From the NCBI GenBank assembly GCA_021521415.1, contig JAIQDT010001109.1:496001-560000 (forward strand): a stretch of 64,000 nt of DNA, read 5' to 3'. The stretch's first letter is position 1, and each line of letters starts with the position of its first letter. The notes under the pieces were generated by a model, which searched no databases, was not told the origin of the DNA, and saw only the letters and a program-made list of their open reading frames with translations. Shown here one piece after another: positions 1-9,599 of this stretch. This DNA is from Bidens hawaiensis (Eukaryota > Streptophyta > Magnoliopsida > Asterales > Asteraceae). The position numbers were made by a program, and so were the translations under genes.

Positions 1-1059
1 TTATTGTCTAATATTATACTGTCGTGCACACGCACACACAACTCCGAGGATATGCCTCACCTTCAACGATAATTTTTTTAATTAATTTAAATCAATTAGA
101 TTGTCTTTTTATTTTTGGGAAATTCCTTAAGAATTCCTTACTTTTTGTAATTTACTCTTTTCACCTTAGGGCTAGATTGTGTGACAAGTTCTGTAGAACT
201 GGAAGTGGGAGAGTACTGTGAGTTGGGCCTTGGGAAACCGGTTCCAAGAACCCAAGGTAAGACATTATTCCTTACATGGAGGATAACCTGACCAAAGTAT
301 TCGATCTTATAAGACAAAGCGGGACACAATTGTCATACGACCGACACCCTAGGTTATTTTAAACCGAATTCACGGTGGTTCGTGGCTAAATTCGATCTTT
401 TCCGATTATTGTGTTATATTATTTTTAAATGGGCAGTTGGGTGAAAAATCCATGGTATTCATAGGCACTCTTACTATACATTCCTCAACTTGTTTTGAAT
501 GTTATTTTATTTGAGTTTATCATACGTGGTGGTTCACAGGATGCTCCAACTACTCATTTTATCTCGTTAATTCGTTATTTAGTTAGTACCGTTAAAATTC
601 CATGTAACGCTCAAGAGCCGCCTGACTCTATTGTATTGATAATTCGTTAATTAGTTGGTACAGTTACAATTCCATGGAATGCTCATGGGCCGTCTAGCTC
701 ATTTGTTTTTATTCGGTAGTTTCGTTGGGCCATTCAAACTGCCATGGAAAGCTCATGGGAGGCCAAAACACAAATCATGTTATTTTTAGTTTATTGTAAA
801 GTTAACTTAATCAAATAAAAATTTAACTTTTAAACTGACCTCATCTAGTTATCACGCATTAATCATCTAATATGTATTTACGCAATGTACTCCTTATCTT
901 ATAATCTTTTACCTATAATCCTTATGATATGACGCAAATCCCCCATTTCTTAAAAGCAAAGTTATTATAAGTTATCTATGACAATTAAACTTTTATTATT
1001 TAAATGATTTCCTTAACTTATCCTTCATCTTATAAATCTTTATTTTTGGTTCTGATAGA
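1..1059. other. AT-rich non-coding flank, probable decayed retrotransposon leader
   Basis: I see no supported gene here; the short open frames lack recognisable motifs. The stretch lies upstream of a decayed gag fragment on the plus strand, so it may be the leader or LTR remnant of that element, but I find no clear LTR terminus or primer site. It holds one degenerate tandem repeat, listed separately. Confidence 0.5.
555..763 (+). repeat. degenerate tandem repeat, about 3 copies of ~73 bp
   Basis: Three diverged copies begin near 565, 638 and 710. Each has a TTCGTTA-like start, a short pyrimidine-poor middle, then a CCATGNAANGCTCA-type core followed by a GCC-containing end. Copies two and three share CCATGGAA and GCTCATGGG. 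Repeats of this kind occur inside LTRs elsewhere in the window, which fits an LTR remnant. Confidence 0.55.
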
Positions 1060-1620
1060 ATGTTTTCCCTAAGAAACCACTGTCGTACTCGACATCAATC
1101 GTCCGGTTCTCATAACCACCGTATGGACGCCTGTATCGCCAAGGAGATAGTGGATGTGATCCCTAGGATAGTAACCCAAATTCAAAACATCAATGTAACC
1201 GGTCCAAACTTTTCCACTAACCTCTCTTCTGGTGATTGCGAACCATCTACCTCCACTCATCCTCACAACAAGAAACGTAAGAACCTTGCTGCAACAAATC
1301 CTACCAGACCGCAAGCCTTTTCAACTTTTATAAACAAGAAACCTTACCTCGGTCGTTACCCATTATGCTCCATTTGTAGCCATCATCACCAAGTTAAATC
1401 CCTATCCCGTCTTTGCACCAAATGTAACCGTTATGACCATTTTGCTAATACTTTTCGCGCCCACTTAATGCATAAGTCGTCCCACAACAGCCTACCCCTC
1501 ATGCTCAACCCGATTCCCTTACCACCCGTGCTTGCTACTATTGTGGAGACCCTAGTCATCTCCAAGATATGTGCCCCAAGATTATCCATGCTACCCAAGC
1601 TCATGCTATAAGTATACCCT
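1060..1620 (+). pseudogene. gag nucleocapsid fragment of a Ty3/gypsy element
   Basis: An open frame of 183 codons resembles a plant gypsy gag. It has a basic N-terminus, a linker, then cysteine/histidine clusters (CSICSHHH near residue 108 and CTKCNRYDHFANTF near 126). The second cluster is a CCHC knuckle whose last Cys is replaced by Phe. A second, intact CX2CX4HX4C knuckle (CYYCGDPSHLQDMC) is encoded at 1533-1574 in another frame, so a frameshift lies between the two knuckles. No capsid domain is visible between the N-terminus and the knuckles, which suggests an internal deletion. It is unlike the gag of element A-in and so belongs to a different family. No protease or polymerase follows. 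Confidence 0.65.
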
Positions 1621-2120
1621 ACTACATTTCTCATCAAGTCTAAACCTATCAATCCCACGTCCTTCAAGCTTCTCTCGTCAAGCAAGATCATTCATACTTT
1701 ACCTATACTCATCAGATTTCGCACCCGCAAGCTCAAGTTTACCAAGCATACTCTCATTAAACAACACTTTTGCGAACCGTTCACGCTAAACTTAATCAAG
1801 CTATTCCGAATCAATCTGCCTCGCCTACTTAAGCTCTTATTGATCAAATTATTCAAAATGCTCAAGTTTCAAGGTTCCAAGTCACGCACAATTGAGGACT
1901 CAAGCTACTAGAAGACTTTGCCCCTCGTCGAATTCTATCTTATTTAATCTGATTTCTTCTTTGTATCGACTCTTTAATAAATTTTGGATTAACGATTTTA
2001 TGAATTATTGAAGTACTAATTAAGATTTGCTATTGTTATGTCTCTCGAGTAAAGTTTATGGAATGGTTGTTTTACAAAATTCCCTATTTTACCAATCCAT
2101 AAACTATTTATATAAAATAT
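1621..2120. other. unassigned sequence between gag remnant and element C
   Basis: I see no gene, knuckle motif or LTR terminus that I can defend. It may hold the decayed continuation of the 1060-1620 gag. The last five bases before element C's LTR (2121-2125, GTCAC) differ at one position from the GTCTC that flanks the 5S-like LTR at the other end of C. Confidence 0.4.
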
Positions 2121-2495
2121 GTCACTATAAGGCCCCGTTCCCGGTTCCCTACTTTGGCGTTGAATTTACTCATAAACACAGTTATAAATATCAGAGTTGA
2201 ATTAAACTTTTGCGGAATAAATAAAACTTCAATCATTCGCTACAAAACATTCAAACGTGTCTTTAAATCAAAACATAAAAATATCTTATTTAAACATCAT
2301 GACAAAACTTCAGATGCCAGCTTCCTCAGTTCCTGCCATGTGTCTCTCTCAAGCCAGCTGCTTTAGTCTATTTACCTGCGTGCATACTAAAAGTCAACTA
2401 TGCTGAGTGAGTTCAAGTTAATCAAATAACGTACTTACATAAACATACACGTACTCAGAGGTACGCATTACAGACTTAACCTGTTTATCATTCTT

Positions 2496-2497
<2 letters not shown>

Positions 2498-2537
<40 letters not shown>
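2498..2537. repeat. (AT)n microsatellite
   Basis: A run of alternating A and T about 40 bases long lies within the LTR of element C. It carries no other signal. Confidence 0.9.
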
Positions 2538-2541
<4 letters not shown>

Positions 2542-2594
2542 GTACATTTAATCTTTCATACTTTCTTTCTTTAATATACACAGTACGTCCATAA

Positions 2595-3292
2595 TAAGGA
2601 TGGGCATTTTGTCCCAAATACTTGTAGTTGTACCCCTACCGTACCCGTACACGTACCCGTACACGTACCTGTATCCGTACCGATTTTGCCTATTCGGTAC
2701 GGGTATTGGTACTCATTTTTGTTGAATATTGGTACAGGTACAATCGGGTACATGTACGGGTATGGTACAGGTACATTTGGTATTTTTTACCTGTTTGGAT
2801 TATATAAGGGTTTTATTAGGATACTTCATATTTAATACATAAAATAAATTCTCCAAGCATGATATTATTGAACAAGTACCAAACGTTTCTTCAAAATTAA
2901 ATAATATAACATTCAAGACTCGAACCAACAAACAAATCACTTAAAGTCGACGGCCGAATTAGGGTCTTCAATACTATATTATTACTAAATCGACGGCCAA
3001 TTTGGTACATCTACTAATTTGGTACCCGTCACATACCTGTGCAAATACCGATACCCGGACAAATTCAGGTTGTTTGTTACTCGTACCAGTACCGGTTTCA
3101 AGATAGTTAAAAATTTGGAAATAAAAAAGCAAATTGATACAAAAATAGGTATTGTACCAAAATACCCGTACCCGTACCATACCGAAAAAAATTGGTACGA
3201 GCATTGGTACGCGATTTTATTGATTTTTGGTACGAGAACAATCGGGTACAAGTACGGGTACGGATATGGGTACTGTCCCACGCTCATCCCTA
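2595..3292. mobile_element. hAT-type MITE / non-autonomous DNA transposon
   Basis: The ends are imperfect terminal inverted repeats: TAAGGATGGGC on the left and, inverted, TAGGGATGAGC on the right. The flanking 8-mers GTCCATAA (2587-2594) and GTCAATAA (3293-3300) agree at 7 of 8 positions, as expected for an aged hAT target-site duplication. The interior is built of short GGTACNNGTACC-type inverted motifs on both arms, so the whole 698-bp element could fold back on itself. No transposase is encoded; the open frames across it are products of the GTAC-rich repeats. It sits inside the 3' LTR of element C and is therefore younger than C. Confidence 0.75.
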
Positions 3293-3344
3293 GTCAATAA
3301 CTATTCTTTAATTATAAAGATCATTTTGCAGTACATACTTCGGA

Positions 3345-3510
3345 TATTATTAGGGTCCGGTACCTTCCATCTTCGGATATTATTAGGGTTTAGTACCCTT
3401 CTTCCTCGGATATTATTTGGGTCCGGTACCCTCCATACTCGGATCTTATTAGGGTCCGGTACCCTCCATCCTCAGATATTATTAGTGTCCGGTACCCTTC
3501 TTTCCATGTA
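3345..3510 (-). repeat. 33-bp tandem array in LTR of element C
   Basis: Five imperfect copies share the core GGATATTATTAGGGTCCGGTA. The same unit, inverted, recurs at 55604-55796 in the A-out LTR, and a shortened form occurs at 40060-40180 in the solo LTR. The inner element A-in has a different array at this LTR position. Confidence 0.85.
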
Positions 3511-3899
3511 ACCATACTTTCATTTCATTCATACCATGCTTTATCATTCACACATACTTTATACACAATTACATATTCTAACACTTACCTTTCCTGGCGA
3601 TATGTGCAATACCCGAAGATCGTTCATGTACCGACAAGCATTCATTCATAACTTCAATAACCATCACGCATATCATATATGGCATACACTTACCATTAAG
3701 GTATGTGTATTAACTATTCACATCGAGTATGCACACAGCCCCGAAAACATAACAAGGAAATGGGGCTGGATACTCACATGTAGACGATTCTTCTAAAAGT
3801 TTATTGTTGTGCCCTTCCTAAGTTGTGCACGGCTAACTGTGTATTAATTATAGTATCAATTAACTACTTCTAGCTATACCATACTTCTAAGTTATTGCA

Positions 3900-3998
3900 A
3901 CCCTCAACGAACGGGGGTCCGGGGGCAACTCCCCTGGCTGTAGGGTTCTATGGCCGGCAGCCCCTAGCAGGGCCAAGGGGCATAGCCCCTGGCTGGGG
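3900..3998 (-). other. GC-rich triple-hairpin module of A-type LTR
   Basis: On the minus strand the segment holds consecutive palindromes: CCAGGGGC with GCCCC, CTAGGGGCTGCCG with CCCTAG, and CAGGGG with CCCCGG. It is strikingly GC-rich inside an AT-rich LTR. Counterparts are at 25066-25170, 40570-40672, 43083-43140 and 47585-47800. It lies between the TATA box and the donor-like site, so it would be in the transcript leader. Confidence 0.6.
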
Positions 3999-4274
3999 TT
4001 AAGTCTTTAATAAATACATCATTATAAAAGTTTTATTTTCATTTATAAGTCTTTACTAATAACCTCATCAGAAAATCGAAGTTCAGTTATTTAATCACTT
4101 CAAATCTTCATTTTAAACGTTACCTTTCATTGTTAATTATTTCATACAAGTCCATGTCTATTGTTTACGTACATATGCGTTATTTATCATTCAGTTATTT
4201 TATAAAATCATAATACGTCCGTATAAGCCACTATGGGCATATAAGTTCTATAAGCATATAAGTGGCTCTGGCGT

Positions 4275-4700
4275 ATGAGTCATACTTATGCGTCCTTATA
4301 TATACATATACGGATCATGCATACATACACGCTACCTTACATATACAAATCATGCATACATAAACGCCACCATACATATACGGATCATGCATACATACAC
4401 GCTACCATACATATACGGATCAGGCATACATATACGCCACAATATATATACGGATCAAGCATACATATACGCTACCATATATATACGGATCATGCATGCA
4501 TATATGCCACCATAGGTATACGGATCATGCATACATAGACGCCACCATACATATACGGATCATGCATACACACATGCCACCATACATATAAGGATCAAGC
4601 ATACGTATACACCACCATACATATACGGATCAGGCATACAATTACGCTACGATACATATACGGATCAGGCATACATATACGCCACCAAATATATAAGGCG
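4275..4700. repeat. 35-bp tandem array in LTR of element C
   Basis: About twelve copies of a unit such as CATATACGGATCATGCATAC, plus 15 further bases, follow each other at 35-bp steps (for example 4311, 4346, 4381 and 4416). The array occupies the LTR segment where other family members carry TTCGTTA or AAGTTCGCC arrays. The open frames through it only mirror the repeat. Confidence 0.9.
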
Positions 4701-5124
4701 TATATACTTATACGTCGTATAAGCACTGTTCAACGTCCAAATACGCGTTTTTGTGGTTTTTCTTCGATTCCGGCGCCGTCAGCCGCCGTTAACTACCATG
4801 GTTGGTCGGGGTTTGATCGTTTATAGTCTAGGTAGCTTCGGGGTGTCTAAATCTGAGCTAAGCTGGTCCTTAAGCTCATTTTTGGTTGATTAAACACCCA
4901 AACAAAGCTAGATCTGTATCCAAACGACTCGTACGACATCCCGGGGCTGCGATGTCGGGTTCTAATATATTGGTACAACTGAGATAAATCATTTCTTACC
5001 TTCGGTTGGTCTAGGATCGTTGAATATTGTAGAGTGGAGAGTGTTTGGCTTAAGTGTGTGTCTTTGAAGGTGTAGGCTATGGTGTAGAGATGGATGAAAA
5101 TAGAAAGGATTAGGGTTTAAGGGG

Positions 5125-5132
5125 TATTTATA
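5125..5132 (-). promoter_or_regulatory. TATA box of element C LTR
   Basis: TATAAATA on the minus strand, about 185 bases inside the LTR start. The equivalent box is at the same place in A-in (48192-48199, 52698-52705), A-out (42162-42169) and the solo LTR (41535-41542), each followed by a pyrimidine- or CA-rich leader. Confidence 0.6.
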
Positions 5133-5314
5133 CTCCCTTAAGCCAATGGACCTTAGGCGTATCTTTCTTTTTTGGTCCATAGTTAATTCCATTTAATTAG
5201 CCTACATAACCTTACATCTTTGTTATATTATTATTTCTCTACTAAATCAAGTAAACTTTTCCATTATAAAATAAATATATTTAATATTATTCTTAGAAAA
5301 TTTCGGATGTTACA

Positions 5315-5345
5315 AGTCTACCCTCCTTAAAAGAGGTTTCGTCGC
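5315..5345 (-). other. polypurine tract and conserved block before 3' LTR of C
   Basis: On the minus strand a conserved ACGAAACCTC block is followed by AAGGAGGGTAGACT and then the LTR start TGTAACATCC. The same arrangement precedes the 3' LTRs at 46512 and 52519. It would prime plus-strand DNA synthesis. Confidence 0.75.
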
Positions 5346-5369
5346 CGAAACCTAACTGTTACCTAAACA

Positions 5370-6111
5370 ATTCTAGGTAACACTTGCGCATCTCTTCCTT
5401 AACTTCCCAAGTAGCATCCGAACCTTTGCGATGCTTCCATATCACCTTTACTAAAGGAATAACTTTATAACGAAGCTACTTTTTCTTATGGTCCACTATC
5501 TCAATAGGCTATTCGATGTAGTTCAACTGTTCATCAACCTGGATGTCTAATACCAGCACGTGGGACGTGCCATCAGATAGACATTTCCACAAGTGAGAAA
5601 CATGAAAAGTATAGTGAATTCCTTCTAACTCTTCAGGCAAATCCAGCTTGTAAGCTACTTCGCCCACACGTCCGATGTGCCTTGGGCTTAACTTCCCTCT
5701 TTTCCTGAAACGAATAACCACCTTCCAAGGCGAGACCTTGAGCATCACATTATCACCAACGTTAAATTCGATTGGTCGTCGCCGCTTATCAGCATATGAC
5801 TTTTGACGTTCTTGAGCAGCTTTCATCCTTTCCTTGATCTGATCGAACTTTGAAGAGGTCTCTTCCAAAACTTCTTGACTTCCAATCTCTTTCTGACCAA
5901 TCTCTCCCCAACATACCGGAGTCCTACAATGTCTTTAATACAACATTTAGAATGGTGGCATACCAATACTCGAATGACAGCTGTTGTTATAAGATAACTC
6001 TGCAAGATGGAGATGGTCATCCCCACTTCCTCAAAAGTCTAAAACACAAGCATATAGCATATCCCATAAGGTTTCTGTTATTCTTCTTTGACTTGAAAGC
6101 AAGTTAGGCAC
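5370..6111 (-). pseudogene. pol: integrase C-terminus and chromodomain of element C
   Basis: This is the minus-strand downstream half of C's pol. A 119-codon frame (5509-5868) carries the GPY/F-like region with NVGDNVMLKVSPWK and a FHVSHL block, followed by a frame with stops that still resembles a chromodomain (PLVKVIWKH type). The upstream part, joined to the zinc-finger half at 17304, has lost the catalytic core: sequence equivalent to A-out 45380-45745 is missing, at a junction with a short TATGG-like overlap. C's integrase therefore lacks its D,D,E centre. Element B is inserted directly upstream at 6111/6112. Closest relative in the window is 46061-46468. Confidence 0.85.
6107..6111. other. 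left target-site duplication of element B (GGCAC)
   Basis: GGCAC immediately precedes the LTR start TGTAACGATT and recurs at 17304-17308 immediately after the LTR end GTGTTACA. The match is perfect. Confidence 0.93.
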
Positions 6112-8366
6112 TGTAACGATTCCGACGAAACCCGGTATACCCTAACCGGTAGATAATAGTTACGTCATATTTAATGTCGAATACATGAATTTACCATAGT
6201 AATTATACGAGAATACAGGGTTCGCTGTATGGATTGTACGTGAATATATAATTTATCGTATTGATTATGCGATCAATCGATCGATAGTTATTGAAACCCG
6301 AACGAATCGAGGGTTCAATTATAGACGATATCTATAATATTTAGTGATGTTACGAAGCATTAATGCTTCGGGATAAGTAAAGTACGGCACAGAAAAAGAA
6401 TTTCGATTTAATGGTACGTCGGTACATTAAACGAAACCTTTAATACCAAACCGAGCAAGAGATGATCGATCAAGCCGAAAAAGATGCGCGATAATTAATG
6501 ATATGATGTTTTAAGTTAATAAATGTCATGGTTTAAGTTTTTAAAGTTTTTAAATCGGTTTTATATAAATTTCATTTTTAAGCCGAAAAACGACCGTTTT
6601 AGCCTCGTTTTAAGCCGAATTAGACATTAACCGAAAAACGAACTGAATCAGATTATCCAAAACATTATCCGGATTTTCAATATCCGAATATGTGGCTAGA
6701 AATGGAGAGGTGGGTCCCACCCCACCCCCCATGAATTCCGATCGGACCCCATAGCCCCATTCCATTCATTTCATTTTTTTTACAAGGCATTCCAACATTA
6801 TCCACCAATTCTCTCAAGATCAAGAACCAAAAACCGAGATATTTAGCAAGAACAACGAGGTAAAGATCGAGTTATATTCGTGTTCATCATCCTTTCTTGA
6901 GTTTGTTTGCAAGAAAATGAGGTTTCAAAGATGAAAACCGATTCTTGCATGATCAAGTGATGTATACGGGTTATACAAGGGATCTTGGTCCAAGAAATGA
7001 GTTAAACGAATCAAAAACGAATTTTTACGGTTAAATCTTTGTTTTTGGAATCATAACCGAAACCATGAAAGAAATGGCTTGATCGTGAGTGTAACTTGCT
7101 TGGAATTGTGGTATGTTGTTGTAGGCTCTGTATTTAGTGGTAGATAAGGCGGAAAGACGAGTTTGTAGCTTGTAGTGGCGGAAAACGAACGGTATATTCG
7201 GTTATGTTCGGTTTTGGGAAATTTGGACAGATTGTTGATTCTTTAGAGTTAGGTCATGAAATTTTTCAGAGGTGTTAAACACATAAAAATATGAGTTCTG
7301 TAAATTTTTGGTAATTTTTTGATAAAGGATGAATATTTGGTGAATTTAATGCTCGGTTTTGGCCAAAAATGGTGAAAAATAGTTAAATATCATGAAAAAT
7401 TCTGGAAAATTTCAGATAAGCTTTTTATATCATGTACAAGTCACACACAAAATTTGAGGTCAGTTGAAGAAGTCTATGTAGGCTTTTCGGTTAAACAAGT
7501 TCTAGGGATTCTAGCTCGGTTTTATTGAAAATGGCATGTAAAAGGGGATTTTGGTTCTGGAAAAATTACAGGGGACTATGTGGATGTCAGGGGACATCCA
7601 GGAAAATTTTGGGATTTTTCTAAGATCGTTTGGTATTTACGACATATTTAGTGTTTAAATGGTGTTTAAAAATAGATAAATAAATTTTAAATATAGAAAT
7701 TAATTCTGGAAATATTTTTATAAAATTCCCCACTGTTAAAAAGTGATTTGTGCAAAATTTCAAGATCCGAGAGAAAACGGATAATTATTTGTGCTAATTA
7801 TCAAACTTTTAAAGTTAAAACGCGTAAACCGGTAAAGTTCTCTTAAGCGAGCTGACTGGTGTATAAAAACCCTAAAAATGAACTATTTTCATATAAATTA
7901 GTTAAACAACTAAAAATAAATCATCCGAAAATAATTCGGATGATTTGAGTAATTTTAACAGTTTCCGGTACGCTAAAGACGGAAACGGGTCCCGCGGCCA
8001 AACGGGGCGTCTAAACCGAGCTATAATTTCACCACTTTAATTAAGTTATCAGTCAACGACTATTTTCGGGTCGTGTGCGACCAAACTCATTTTGAAACAT
8101 AAAATTGGATAACCGTGCTGGGCACGCAAAACGGGGAAAACGAATTAATAGAAAATTTGACGGTTGAACTCTAAACGACATCACAATCTGAGTCCGGAGA
8201 AGTGTTTCGGGTACAGTACTGGGTTAACAGTGTCCCCAGATGTACCAGTTGATACGGTTAAAAGATTATATAAACAATAAGTGTATAATAACGATCTTAG
8301 GGATCATATTACAGATTGGACGCGTTAATTGATAATGATTGTTGTTACCTGCTTGCATGTGCTAAG

Positions 8367-9008
8367 GTGAGTTTCACGAGCCCCGTTTTCTGAATTGTTT
8401 TCAAATATTTTCCCGGGGCGGAAAGCATGTTACTATTGAAATGTTTAAATACAAACTGAACGCATGGATTTGCGTGTATTTATAAATATTTGATTGTACG
8501 GGAATCGTACGGAATGGGTACAGGACTGGGTTAACAGTGTCCCCGGATGTCTTTGGAAGTGTTTCCGGGTTAACATTGCCCCCGGAGTGAGTACAGTACT
8601 GGGTTAACAGTGTCCCCAGGGGTCCCTAGAAGTGTTTCCGGGTTAACAGTGTCCCCGGAGTGAGTACAGTACTGGGTTAACAGTGTCCCCAAGGGTCCCT
8701 AGAAGTGTTTCCGGGTTAACATTGTCCCCGGAGTGAGTACAGTACTGGGTTAACAGTGTCCCCAGGGGTCCCTAGAAGTGTTTCCGGGTTAACATTGTCC
8801 CCGGAGTGAGTACAGTACTGGGTTAACAGTGTCCCCAGGGGTCCCTAGAAGTGTTTCCGGGTTAACATTGTCCCCGGAGTGAGTACAGTACTGGGTTAAC
8901 AGTGTCCCCAGATAATATTATATTATGATATGGATTTATCATGGTTTACTAAAATTGTGAAACTCACCAACTATTCGTAGTTGACCCGTTTTCTCACATG
9001 CTTTTCAG
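8367..9008 (+). other. intron-like interval in 5' LTR of element B
   Basis: AAG/GTGAGTTTC followed by GAGCCCCGTTTTC opens the interval. GTTGAC (branch A at 8984), a pyrimidine-rich CCGTTTTCTC stretch and CTTTTCAG/GT close it 24 nt later. The donor arm GGTGAGTTTCAC (8366-8377) is perfectly complementary to GTGAAACTCACC (8957-8968), just upstream of the branch-like site. The 73-bp array is inside. All these signals have counterparts in A-family and D LTRs. Function as an intron is inferred. Confidence 0.5.
8519..8910 (+). repeat. 73-bp tandem array with paired half-units (5' LTR of B)
   Basis: Units start at 8519, 8591, 8664, 8737 and 8810, with a final partial unit at 8883; a lone copy is at 8213. 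Each unit has two related halves, one with CTGGGTTAACAGTGTCCCCAG reduced to its flanks CTGGG and CCCAG, the other with flanks CCGGG and CCCGG around TTAACATTGT. Both halves can form a 5-bp stem, and the second pair differs as T-A versus C-G. Confidence 0.92.
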
Positions 9009-9278
9009 GTAAAATTTAAGATGAAGTGATTGCTTACGTGCTAAGTGCTTGATGTGTGTAAGATTTGAGTGCAGGATGTTAGGATACATTATAACAAATA
9101 GAATTATGTATCGTATTGTATGATGCGTGTATCACCTAGACGGTAATGAAATACAAGATAATGCAATTTGAAGTATATTAATGTATTCAGTTTTCTTTAT
9201 AAACAATGTGGTTGATATCAGAGGTGTCTGTTGCATCCCGTTTACGTTTCCGCTGCGGTTGCGGGGTGTTACAGAAGT

Positions 9279-9290
9279 TGGTATCAGAGC
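9279..9290 (+). other. primer-binding site of element B
   Basis: TGGTATCAGAGC, complementary to the 3' end of plant initiator-type Met tRNA, begins five bases after the LTR end. This is the usual primer site of Ty3/gypsy chromoviruses. Confidence 0.9.
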
Positions 9291-9599
9291 CATTGGTTAT
9301 AAAAGAATTAGGATGTCTTTAAAAGATACCTAAAATATAACCAGTAACTCAAGTATTATAGGATCTGAATATCAACTAATAATTTATAGTGACGAGGTCT
9401 GGATGAACTTGGATGGACAAGTGAGTTGTTATGGTCCGGAACATAATAACAGACTTGTCCGCACGAGGGAATTCAGGGGAAGTCACGGGGTAAAGTAATA
9501 GGTAAAAATGGCAACATATGTGTAAAGTATATAATATTATTTATGTGTGCTAATGTGTATATATATACGTGCATATCTTGTGGGTACATGTATTGAGAA

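Larger units (their letters stand above)
2376..3777 (-). other. intron-like interval in the LTR of element C
   Basis: On the minus strand GTGAGT with a following CAGCCCC block stands at the start, and a TTGAC branch-like sequence followed by GCACGCAG/GT stands at the end. The layout matches the other A-family LTRs. Here the interval has been enlarged by the hAT-type MITE, and the base before GTGAGT is T, not G. Splicing itself is an inference. Confidence 0.4.
2126..5314 (-). repeat. 3' LTR of element C (A-type family, minus strand)
   Basis: Read on the minus strand the LTR starts TGTAACATCC at 5314, directly after a polypurine tract, and ends GGGGCCTTATA near 2126; other copies of this family end CCTTACA. 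Inside, in minus order, are a TATA box (5125-5132), a 35-bp tandem array (4275-4700), a GC-rich hairpin module (3900-3998), a donor-like GTGAGT (3772-3777), a 33-bp array (3345-3510), a hAT-type MITE (2595-3292) and an acceptor-like CAG/GT (2374-2378). Length is 3189 bp, of which about 700 bp is the MITE. The same order is seen in the LTRs of A-out, A-in and the solo LTR. Confidence 0.85.
6112..9273 (+). repeat. 5' LTR of element B
   Basis: The LTR starts TGTAACGATT and ends GGGGTGTTACA, 3162 bp. It is longer than the 3' copy because the latter lost about 650 bp. The second half holds a donor-like site at 8367, the 73-bp array and an acceptor-like site at 9008. I do not see a convincing TATA box. 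No open frame of note is present. Confidence 0.92.

Noticed and set aside
2571..3300. Several overlapping frames rich in Tyr-Pro-Tyr or Gly-Thr
   Set aside because: They are translations of GTAC-rich repeats in the hAT-type MITE.
4275..4700. Regular 35-bp units resembling a CRISPR array
   Set aside because: The units are directly adjacent imperfect tandem repeats without unique spacers, and the context is a plant LTR.
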